Shown here: one piece after another, positions 7,503-17,400 of the stretch
How the letters are laid out: each line of letters starts with the position of its first letter
How positions within the stretch are numbered: the stretch's first letter is position 1
DNA from: Botryococcus braunii
Lineage: Eukaryota; Chlorophyta; Trebouxiophyceae
Assembly: GCA_002005505.1 (NCBI GenBank)
Contig: KV908364.1
Span: 152,521 to 216,520, forward strand
Reading direction: 5' to 3'
DNA: 64,000 bases
Notes under the pieces: generated by a model
Seen by the model: the letters and a program-made list of their open reading frames with translations, nothing else
Databases searched by the model: none
Told to the model about the DNA's origin: nothing
Position numbers and translations under genes: made by a program

Positions 7503-9883
7503 TCTAATGCCCCCTGAGGAAACACCGTTGCGAGGCACTTACTATCTTGTATTTCCATAAGGTCAATGCACAGCCTGTAGTAGACACTGCATTTCCATCC
7601 AAGTGGTGGCCAGTAACTTGAAATCATCTGCATACCCTAGAATGGGTACGTGACGTCTTAGGTGGGGGAAGATGTTGAGCGGCACGGATCGGGCGTGGGA
7701 ACACCGATCCGGCTCGAGTACATAACTGGGCGATTAATCGTACAAATACCTTAAAGCTATGTACTTTTAGCCGATCGGTTAGAACCCCGACTCTGGGTCG
7801 AGGCGCTCGGGGGTTCGATCCCCCGGCACAACATGAAGGGATATTCTGTTATGCGTTGGGTCAGTTTCATTATTGCGGCCGCTGTGGGTCGCCAGCTGAC
7901 CGCTCGCGGAGTTTGACTTATAGCTTGACATATTTGGGTTTGGGTCCTTGAACATGGGGCTGGTCTTTTTACCTCACTCTTGTAAACGACGACGAAGTTA
8001 GTCAGAAACTTAAGACAGAGGTCTGACGTCAAGCGAAAGGTCACCCGGGAGTGAAGATTCCTACCCCTCGTCGATTGAAACACCATACCCTGTAACAGGT
8101 ATCTGTTGTCTGATACGCTTGAGTACGACATGTACATGCTGTTTACATCTTTGCTATGGACAGGTGTTAGCTAACACCTATTGGTTATGGGCAATCGGCA
8201 ACAGCTACAGCAGCAGGCAAAGCATTGACAACAAACGTAGTCCGTTCCAAATGCCGACAAGGGCTGCCTCTGGCTGCTGGATATATGCAACAACTCAGGA
8301 ACAAGTAATAGGACCCGAAATGCTGAGGCCTTGTGCATGCAGTTCGCACTTAGCACGAAGTGTACTTGAGAGAAAGATGCCCTTGTAACCGAAGTGTAGA
8401 TCGGACGTATGCGCACTAATCAGGATACAGGCATCAGTTCACCCCTTATTAGTCCGACCGGTTCTTCTGAGACATTTCGTTAAGATCCACTCCGGAGGAT
8501 CCTGAAACGGCCTAGCTTTCTCTTTGCCATTCTTGCATGACAACTGCTTTGATATCTGTGCATGCGTGCAAAAGATCGCGGCATGGTGTCGATGGGCTGC
8601 TTTATATGCTTCTGTGTGGTTTCCTATACTTGGTGTGTTCTGCTGACCCAGCTCACCGGTTATGATGAAAGAGGCCTTTGTGTTCTGACGCAAATTTCTG
8701 TCCAATAAGTATAACCTAAAGGGTGTACAGACTACCAATGCTATGAGTATTCCAACGGACCATATACATGTTCTAGTATTCCGATGGAACTCTTCCGCTG
8801 TTCCGCTATTCCTTTGGAAACCTAAATCCGAAACCTTAAATGCTATCCACTAATGAAGAAATCCAAAAATTACTAATGAACTTGGAACTGGCAGAAGAAC
8901 AGAAAAGTGGGCGTTCCAGAAATCCTATGTTCCGTTGGCATATTATGGTTTTAAGCTTAAAATATAATGAGACATGTTGCATGGCGCCGGTTGGCGATGA
9001 GCACCATTGCATGTTAACACCCTATGTTGGACCCAGAACGTCGTTGTGTCTGTCATTTCGAAATGAAATCATTGCCTAAGGCACTCGATCTTTGCAAATA
9101 ACTGTGTGGCAGAAGGAGCACAAGCTCGTCATCTGCTTCCATTCAAATGTAAATGTATTTTCCAAAGTAAATTTACTTTGCAAAATTGTTTGAACCCTGG
9201 AGCGTGCGTATGCGTGCTTCCTCAGTTCAACCCGTCATAAGATAGCATCATAGTACTATGGCACTAGTGGCCCTTAATTGACCAACATTTATCACGCGCT
9301 CTGAGACTCATCCCATTTCATTATGAGTACTCGTGCAGTGGTGCTGCCACCTTGCAAGTTGCCCAATTGGGCATGCATGCCATATGGGATAAGGGAGCAC
9401 CACTGCATTTGGTGTACTACTAATAGCTTATATCTGTTTCACCCCCACTACTACGTCTGCTGCTTCCACGTATTCCTTCCACGTTTGTCCATGCTGCACC
9501 AGTTGATGTTGAAACTTGTTACCTCGGCAATCATGTACGGCTATGCTTCACACGATCCCACTCAGAAGGAAAGTGAAATATATCAGTCAGAGACACCCTG
9601 TGCGTAACTGTCACGTGGATCCAAATCAGCGTGCCCGCGGGTATAGGGCCAAACTCAAAGGAAGGAAAGAGGAAGATGGGGGCGAGAGCCCGAAACTCCC
9701 ACCCCGACAATCCCGGGAGTGTGACCCATGGGTGTGACCTATTTCCCTCCCCCCAGCATGACTAGTAAGAAATACCCGGGAACCCAGAAAGAGCAGGTCA
9801 GATTGGGCCCAGACCTACGGTTACCTACCCCTAACCCCCCACCCCTCTAGAATTATATAAAACCCTCTGTCTGACGAGCTAAC
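7503..9883. other. Intergenic stretch between elements 1 and 3, no protein gene recognised
   Basis: The open frames are short and resemble nothing known. The only feature I can name is the tRNA-like segment at 7761-7833. A TATA-like tatataaaa lies at about 9854, just outside the element 3 target-site duplication, with no obvious associated gene. Confidence 0.5.
7761..7833 (+). other. tRNA-like segment (tRNA pseudogene or SINE head)
   Basis: A box A-like tagccgatcggttaga is followed by an anticodon-arm-like stretch whose loop reads ctctggg (CTG in the anticodon position, T before and G after). A perfect T-arm follows: GGGGG stem, ttcgatc loop, CCCCC stem, containing box B. The 3' acceptor strand ggcacaa does not pair with the 5' strand tgtactt, so a functional tRNA is unlikely. 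A decayed tRNA-Gln-like gene or the 5' head of a tRNA-derived SINE fits better. Confidence 0.4.
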
Positions 9884-9888
9884 AACCC

Positions 9889-10288
9889 TGTACAGTTCTG
9901 AGCGTGGCGTTTCCTGTATGACCCGGCACGAGGGTGTTTAGCCCGGCGACACTCTTGTTGTGTGTCGAGTAACAAGCAGTGTTGACTGTGAATAAGATGA
10001 CTTGACTGGCAACAGTGAAGTAGCAAACACCCGAAGTGCTTTTGATGTCCCAATCAAGTGTCTCATTCCTTCGAGCCAGGAGCATATAGCCTTTCGAGCA
10101 AACCGTGTCCGATCACCTCATCCTCCCTTATTAACGTACAATTGGTCTAGATTGGTTCTGGCAGAACTCCTAGGTTCTGCCACCTATTACTCATTCTAAT
10201 AAATGTTCTCACTGGTAATTGGAACTGATCTGGCCACTATTACTCTTCTGAGGGAAAGGCACCAAAATATTCTATCACTATTATAACA
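9889..10288 (-). repeat. 3' LTR of copia element 3 (400 bp)
   Basis: On the - strand it begins TGTTATAATAG and ends CTGTACA. A polypurine tract (ggaaaaggcaaggggaag on the - strand, 10289-10306) precedes it, and TSD AACCC lies outside. Its first 218 bp match 22086-22303 base for base by eye. Confidence 0.9.
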
Positions 10289-10306
10289 CTTCCCCTTGCC
10301 TTTTCC

Positions 10307-10953
10307 TCACAAAAACTTGGCCAAACCCAGAGCCTCACGATGTCCTTGAAATACCTGCCTTGTCAAAGGCTTTGTGAATATATCTGCCACATTCCTTGCA
10401 GAAGGAACGTATTTCACATCAACTTGACCCAATGCAATAGCTTCCCGCGCAAAGTGGAAGCTGATAGCGATGTGCTTAGTATGCTTAGAGAACACTGGAT
10501 TTCTGAGATGATTGATGCATCCCTGATTATCACAGTGAATTTTGACAATCCATGGAGAAATCCCAATTTCCTCAAGGAATCCCTTCATCCAATTGGCCTC
10601 TTTGACAGCTGCACTTGCTGCCATGAACTCAGCTTCTACAGTGGATGTGGCAACTGCAGACTGCTTCTTGCTCCCCCAAACTACAGCTCCACCAAACACT
10701 CTGATGACATACCCTGTAGTGGAAAATCGATGATCTTGATCCCCACCATAATCTGCATCAACAAAACCCTCTAGCTCTGTGTCCTTCCCTCCAAGGACCA
10801 AAACGAGATCTCTGGTTACCTTCAGATATTTCAACACTCTGATGGCTTCATTCCAGTGAGCAGTAGTAGGGGTAATCCTATACCTGGAAAGCACTCCCAC
10901 CGCCTGTGAAATATCAGGCCTAGTGGTATTTGCAATGTACAACAGTGACCCAA
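10307..10953 (-). pseudogene. Element 3 pol fragment: end of RT and RNase H
   Basis: This fragment runs from SLLYIANTTRPD through VDADYGGDQDHRFSTTG and STVEAEF to a C-terminus ending GLAKFL, like elements 1 and 2. It is open to its own stop next to the polypurine tract. Its upstream half lies beyond the inserted LTR element, starting at 12404. Confidence 0.93.
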
Positions 10954-11118
10954 TGTAATATTCTTGCAAAGGATGGCCGTGCACCGACGAAAGTGCTAGT
11001 ATGGTCCGAACACCATACCATATACTGTGCGAGCCTACGAGGCTACACCCAGTACCAATGTACCGCCCGGCACGTGCGGGGACGAGCCCCGGCACCGTCT
11101 GCCTACCGGCGCGCTACA
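10954..11118 (-). repeat. 3' LTR of element 4 (165 bp)
   Basis: A direct repeat of 12239-12403, with TG...CA ends on the - strand and an adjacent purine tract on its interior side. Confidence 0.88.
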
Positions 11119-12238
11119 TTCTCCCCCTCCTAGGTGACCAAGCTCCTGCGAGGTCCTAAGAGGAGATGTCTAGAGAGTTGCTTTTATGCCTTATGTGAGA
11201 AGACACCCTAGAGAATCGCTTCAACGCCTCGTGGAACTTGTAGCGCAACCATCAGCCAAAGGCCGTCATCATATGGTCACTCCCCTATGGGGTACACAGC
11301 TCTCACCTCCCAACGTAAGCCTCATCTCTCTTTCTCTTCTCACTATCCAGCGTAAGCTTCCTCTCTCCCTCTCTCCTCCCCCCAAAGACACGTTGCCCAC
11401 CACGAGGCCCACGTGGTGAACGGGTCTATGGACCAATGCCAGGCAAGGAGCAGAGGCAACTGGGCCAGGCAGACAAAAGAAGTGTCTAATGTGCCGCAAC
11501 ACAAAAGAACAAATCCTTCATTAAGCAATGATGGAAGCAAAACCAGCATGCAAAGCTCATTCCACATTCATGGCATTTTCCAACGGCCCCATAAATGCAC
11601 TACTAAGCCAACCGAGCACTAAAAGAGCCTTTCAAAATAGAAAGCATGTTCAGCTCCATGCTACTCGGCGCCAATCAACAAAGCAAGACCTCGTCATATC
11701 CGTGTAAGATCGGCATCCGGAAAAGTTGACACTTTACCATCGAAATCCCAACGATATGCTTGAAACACCAAAGCTTCATTAAGGCAATGCAAGTTGAAAA
11801 CATTTGCAAAGGATTAGCAACCCAAAGCAAGCCAAATGAGGGGAAGCGTACACTCACCATCGTGAAGTGCCACCGTCCTCCCCCACCGTCCTCACGGAAA
11901 CGGCAGAGCCAAACGTCATTAGAAAGATTACAGAAAAATCCGAACTTTCTTGCTTGGATCCACACACCAAGCTGGACGTCGACCCTCGCAGGCCACAACC
12001 ATCCCCGTCATCGGATCTTATATGGGTGCGAAGAATAGATTCTCCCAACCAAAGTCCATGAACTAGATACCAAGGTGTTGTTGATCCTTCGATCTAGTGG
12101 GAAACAACCCAAATAGAACGACAGGCAGCAACGAAGACACACTTAAGCATCTACACCATCCGTAAGACACACTTAAGCGTCAAGCAGGATCAACAACCAA
12201 CATCGCAAGTCCACCGACTTGGATATGGGCCACCAAAA

Positions 12239-12403
12239 TGTAATATTCTTGCAAAGGATGGCCGTGCACCGACGAAAGTGCTAGTATGGTCCGAACACCA
12301 TACCATATACTGTGCGAGCCTACGAGGCTACACCCAGTACCAATGTACCGCCCGGCACGTGCGGGGACGAGCCCCGGCACCGTCTGCCTACCGGCGCGCT
12401 ACA
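12239..12403 (-). repeat. 5' LTR of element 4 (165 bp)
   Basis: A direct repeat of 10954-11118, followed by TSD CCCAA on the outer side. Confidence 0.88.
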
Positions 12404-13418
12404 CCCAACCAGTTCACAGTACCTGTGTCCTGGTGGAAGTGGGCTTCCAGCACCAATGCTGTCACTGTTGTCCTTGGACATAGGTCGCTGTGTGGCTACA
12501 AAATCTTTGGTCATAGGGGTGTCAGGCCCCACAGACTCCAGATCCAGCCCAAATTTCTCAACCAATGCATCAATCTTAGGGATGCAGCTTAATGAAATCA
12601 GCCCTTTTTCCCTATCTCTCATCACTTGACAGCCCAGGAAATCTTTTACCTCTCCTAAATCATGGATGGTGAACTCTTGCTTGAGTAACCCCTTCACTCT
12701 CTCAATCTCTCCCATTCCCTTGGAAACTATCAGTAGATCATCTACATAAATCAACACAAATGACTTTCCTCCATCGACTGAGCACTTCACATAGACCCCA
12801 GCATCACTCTTGCACACTTCATAGCCCATGGTATGCAGCTTCTCATTAAGGGTCTTATGCCATGCCCTTGGAGCTTGCTTCAGGCCATACAATGCCTTCT
12901 TCAAGCGACACACTGTGTTCCCATCCCCATTTTCAAACCCAGGAGGTTGTGTGACATACACCTCCTCCTCTAATTCTCCATTCAGGAAAGCAGTCTTGAC
13001 ATCCACCTGGTGAATTTCAAGACCCTCTTGTGCAGCCACTGACAGTAAGGCTCTCCTGGATCCATAACTGCTAGTTGGTGCAAAGACTTCCATGACATCT
13101 ACTCCAGGAATTTGCCTGCATCCTTGAGCTACCAGCCTGGCCTTGAACCTCAGCTATAGTGGCAAAGGAAGAGAGAGAGAGACGAGACACCAGTCAGGTT
13201 AGAGCATTCAGCGGAATCTGTTACAAGCCGGTCAGCACCGGGACTTCCTTCGACGCCAAGACGCGTGCCACTTTCCAGAACCTTCATTTCAGGACCCGGC
13301 AGCTTCCTGCCCAAAATCCTACACATTTCAGGACCTGGCAGCTTCCTGCCGTTACATCAGCACATTGCCATGGGCATCCATTTTCACTGAAAAGATCCAA
13401 TGGACTGGAATTACTTTT
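12404..13418 (-). pseudogene. Element 3 pol fragment: reverse transcriptase
   Basis: On the - strand this gives KVIPVHWIFSVKMDAHG, then a 202-bp interruption, then RFKARLVAQGCRQIPGVDV, the palm motif YVDDLLIVSKG and HRYCELVG, where element 4 is inserted. It is close in sequence to the RT of elements 1 and 2 but clearly divergent. The right end is cut by element 2, whose TSD (CTTTT, 13414-13418) is part of the pol sequence. Confidence 0.93.
13155..13356. mobile_element. 202-bp insertion in element 3 pol with 5-bp TSD
   Basis: Flanked by TCAGC at 13150-13154 and 13357-13361; without it the pol frame reads through. On the - strand it begins TGTAACGGC and ends GCCACTATA, so the terminal nine bases form an imperfect inverted pair (six of nine). 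It contains two copies of a 27-bp motif (13285-13311 and 13324-13350, catttcaggacc...ctgcc). It may be a solo LTR or a small non-autonomous element. No coding capacity. Confidence 0.7.
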
Positions 13419-14109
13419 TGTTGTGTTAATTAATTTTATGCCTTTCCCTCAGAGGAGTAATAATGGCAAGTCTCCGTATGAAGACAATACCAATTAGGAA
13501 AGAGAGGCAGAACCCTGAGTTCTGCCAGGCAATACATGCATTTGAACGAAGACTATCATAACGCAAGTTACAGACACGTTTGTAGAAAGGAGGCATATGG
13601 GGCAAGCACGGATAGGGAAGGCACTTGGTTGGAACTATAGTGGCACTCCGGGTGTCTATCAATCAGTTGCTAACCAGTCCTTGACTTGTATATGTCCGTG
13701 CCTACTTAACAACGCACAAGTAGGAGGACATCGTCTAACACCCTCCGTGCCGCCACCATGCAGGTGACTTAATCCTTATTGTATTCCTGGATTTAGCACT
13801 CAGATGAACATTGTTAGAACATGTTAGACATATAGAGTTGAGTTTAGCTCATCGGACAAAGTAATGAACACGACCTGGGTGAGAGCAGGTTAGGCGTGTT
13901 TGAACTGCGTCACCTTGTTAGGAGAGATGAGAGATATTGTAACACTTGGTTGGAACTATAGTGGCACTCCGGGTGTCTATCAATCAGTTGCTAACCAGTC
14001 CTTGACTTGTATATGTCCGTGCCTACTTAACAACGCACAAGTAGGAGGACATCGTCTAACACCCTCCGTGCCGCCACCATGCAGGATACGCCAAGCCCAG
14101 AATATTTCA
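13419..14109 (+). repeat. 5' LTR of copia element 2
   Basis: 691 bp, matching the element 1 LTR. The internal 143-bp duplication is at 13622-13764 and 13943-14085. Confidence 0.96.
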
Positions 14110-14123
14110 GGTTATGGGCCCAC
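14110..14123 (+). promoter_or_regulatory. Primer-binding site, iMet half-tRNA type (element 2)
   Basis: The same ggttatgggcccac directly after the LTR as in element 1, complementary to the initiator tRNA-Met anticodon arm. Confidence 0.88.
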
Positions 14124-14177
14124 GGGCTCGGATGCTGAGAGTGGGTGGCGCCTAAATCGGAGCTCACTAGACTGTGA

Positions 14178-14450
14178 ATGGCGAAGAAGCGGACAAAGCA
14201 AACAGCCAGGAAGACCACCAACCTCAACGTTCCAGCGCGCTTGAGATCAGGACCTCCGTCATACAACGAACTAATCAGAGAAGGAGGACAACGTGGAGAC
14301 CGCAATCCTGACGAGAGAGCCTTTATCGTCAAAGACTACATCTTTCACCTTCACGTTGGCTGTCCGTTAGCTCAACCCACCTGGTTCAGAAGTAAGATCT
14401 TGCTGCTACCTTGCGAGTACTGGAGTTATAAGACAACTGGGGAATTATGA
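14178..14450 (+). CDS. Leader ORF of element 2 with a histone H3 tail-like N-terminus
   Basis: The predicted 90-residue protein is identical to that at 1117-1389, including RTKQTARKTT at residues 5-14, PPSY at 26-29 and the ATGA overlap with the gag-pol start at 14447. The two insertions sit at unrelated target sites, so the ORF belongs to the active family rather than being an artefact of one insertion. Function unknown; translation inferred only from conservation between two young copies, which is weak evidence. Confidence 0.55.
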   Translation: MAKKRTKQTARKTTNLNVPARLRSGPPSYNELIREGGQRGDRNPDERAFIVKDYIFHLHVGCPLAQPTWFRSKILLLPCEYWSYKTTGEL

Positions 14451-17400
14451 CTTCCAAGAAGAAAGGATCATCAGCTAGTGGAGCATCAACGTCAAGCAGT
14501 GAACCAGCCTCATCCACACCCATCAGAGAACCGTGTACTCCCAGCACCTCAAGAGGCAGCGGAGATGAGCTGCCCAAGATTATCCCAACAAATGTCAAGG
14601 TACACATAAAACTGAAGGAACGGGGGACAAATATTATTGTTTGGAAGAATGCATTTTTGGCAGCAAATGAGTCAAAAGGGTCTTTGCCTGCCATCCTGGA
14701 GGCTATGCCTGGTACAGCACATGACGCAGCCGCAATGTTACTGATTTATGAGTCAGTCCCAGAGGAATGGCTGGGACCTCTGTCTAATCTGCCCTCTGCT
14801 TATGATGCATATGAGTTCATCTGCAGAAAGTTTATTGGTGGATATAATATCGAGGCCAATGCAGATTGGCTCCAAGAAATGAGCCAGGGAATGAAACATG
14901 ACGAGACGATTTCGCAATATGTCAACAGAATGATCAACCTGAAGGCATGCCTTGACAGGAACAACCATGCTCTACTGGATGCACACGTTGCAACCCAGAT
15001 TGTGCAGGGCTTGCCTGATGCAGCTAAAGAGCCAGGAATGATCACAACTGCTGCAGCACAACCCCTGGAGAAGCTGGCTGGACTTCTGCGCAACACAGCA
15101 GCTGCAGTGGGTTTTGATGAATATGCTCCTCGCCAACCAAGGGTTTTGGCTCTTGGACAAGGCTCCAGTGGAGCCAATACCCCACCAGCTGCCAGTGCAG
15201 TCCATCAGCAGGCCCAACCAACTGTCTCTGAGGCCAAGTCCGAGACTAAGGGCATCTGCAACTACTGCAATAAGAAGGGGCATTACTGGAGGGACTGTCG
15301 AAAGAGGAAGCGGGACGAGGAGACCCAACGGAACGTAGTGGCAGCGGTCCAACAATTGCAGGGAATGTGGCCACAGGGACCTCCACATATGGGTGGCCCA
15401 CACCCTCCTGCAGCCCAGCTGGCGCACCCTGGACTGGATGCCTTTCCGGCATGGTTCCAACCCCCAGCTCCCCCACCTCCACCACCTGGAGGTATGCCAT
15501 ACATAATTTCCCTCAACATCCTGAAGACTCCTGTCAGAAATTCGTCTCTGCAATCCTGGCTGGTGGACAGTGGAGCATCTGTACATCTGGTGAATGATGT
15601 GACCCTACTACATAATCCAACTGTGCATGCCAAACCCATCCCATTACATCTGGCCACTTCAGATGCCACTGGAGGAATTGTAGCATCAGGCTCTGTCTGC
15701 ATCCTCAGTCGAGTGGGAGTTCCCCTGTGGATACATCATGTTCAGTGTGTTCCTTCTGCAACCTCAAACATACTGTCAGTATCTGCAGCATTGCGGGATG
15801 GGGCAGTCTTTCGCACAGATGATGTTGGAGCGTTCACTGAAGTCTGTGGTCCAAACAGCTGGAGGTCTCGGATCAGTGCAGAGAAAGGGCTATTTTATAT
15901 TCATCAAGTTGTAGCTCTGAGTCCCAGTGTTAACCACAGAAGAATTTCAGCTGCTGTGAAGTCCAAAACCCCCACCCAAAACTCACACAACTGTGCCAGA
16001 CGATACCTCTGGCATAGCAGAATGGGACATCCAGGTGAAACATGGATGCAGCGCCTAACCAATGAGGACCTGGTCTCGGGACTTGATACATCCCTATGTC
16101 CCTGCTCCAATTGTCCAGTCTACTGTGAAGCATGTATTGAGGGAAAGACGTCTCGGCCTCCATTTGGAATAAGCAGTAGACCAGCTGTTGAACCACTTGA
16201 CAGAGTACATATTGACACTGTGGGCCCCATTTTTCCTGCTGCAGTAACTGGTGAACGTTACTGGGTGACTGCTTTGGATGAGTCATCTCAGTTAAAGGCG
16301 GTCCTGCCTGTGAAGTCCAAAGATGCCATCAGTGCTGCTGTGAGGGACCTCATTCTATACTGGCAGACCCAGAAGAAAACCAAAGTGAAGTGTGTCCGGT
16401 GTGACCGTGGAACTGAATTTCTGAATGCCACGTTCAAAGAATTTTGTGCATCCCAGGGGACTAAATTGGAGACCTCAGCTCCTTACACCCCGCAACAGAA
16501 TGGAGCGGCTGAAAGAGCCAATCGCACCCTCAAGGAACGTACCAGGACTCTTCTGGCTTTTGCAGCTGCCAGTCCAACGTTGTGGAAGGAGGCCCTGGAA
16601 ACTGCATGCACCCTACTGAACATGGGTCCCAGTACCGGGAGGGACCGCACGCCATCAGAATTATTTTTTGGCTACAAACCAAATGTAACCCCACTGCGTA
16701 CCTGGGGTTGCTTGGCCTTTGTGCACATTCCTGATGTCCAGCGCTCTGTGTTTTCCCCTAAAACTGTGCCAGGGATGCTTACTGGTTACTCAGCCTCCTC
16801 CAAAGCCTATCGGATCTATGTGGGAGGGGGTATCTGGAAGGAGAGCAGAGATGTGGTTTTCGTGGAGCACCTCAGGGGAGCCTCTCGGGTTGGCATGAGC
16901 GTTTCCTCAACACAGTCTACAGAGTTTCTGTGTCCTGAGCCCTCTGCAAGTGACACTCCCCCAGTCTTTCCCGGCACCTCCCCTGGCACAACCAACATCA
17001 GCCTTGAGACAGATCTTGATGACCCACACAGTGAGCCTGAGTACCTGCCAGCCTCCAGCAACCTCCCCACACAGCCTGTCACAGGACCCCCCAGTGAGGC
17101 TGAGCCCGAGCCTGAATCCAGAAGACTGTGTGACCCAGTGGAGATGGATCAAACCCTGGAGGCAGTACAGGACTTAGCCAGAGGAGTGAGACAGGACTCC
17201 CACCTTCGACCGCAGATGGAGCGAGCCCAGGAGGTCCTCAGACCAACTAGGTCTGATTGCCGCAACCACCAATTGGATGGCCTGACCCGGGCTCAACGAC
17301 ACGAACAACGCACTGCCGCCAAAGACCTCCTGCTGCCACAGGAGAAGGGAGAGAGCAGAGAGCGAGAGGGGTTGACTGAATGTGACTCTCTGTCACAGGG

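Larger units (their letters stand above)
10954..12403 (-). mobile_element. Non-autonomous short LTR retroelement (element 4, TRIM/LARD-like)
   Basis: 1450 bp with two 165-bp direct repeats that look identical (10954-11118 and 12239-12403) and TSD CCCAA at 10949-10953 and 12404-12408. On the - strand each LTR begins TGTAGCGCG and ends ATTACA. A purine tract (aggagggggagaa, - strand) lies just upstream of the 3' LTR. A stretch beginning tttTGGTGGCCCATA follows the 5' LTR, which is the expected place for a primer site. The 1120-bp interior has no coding domain I recognise. It must rely on proteins supplied by another element. Orientation rests on the polypurine tract. Confidence 0.85.
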
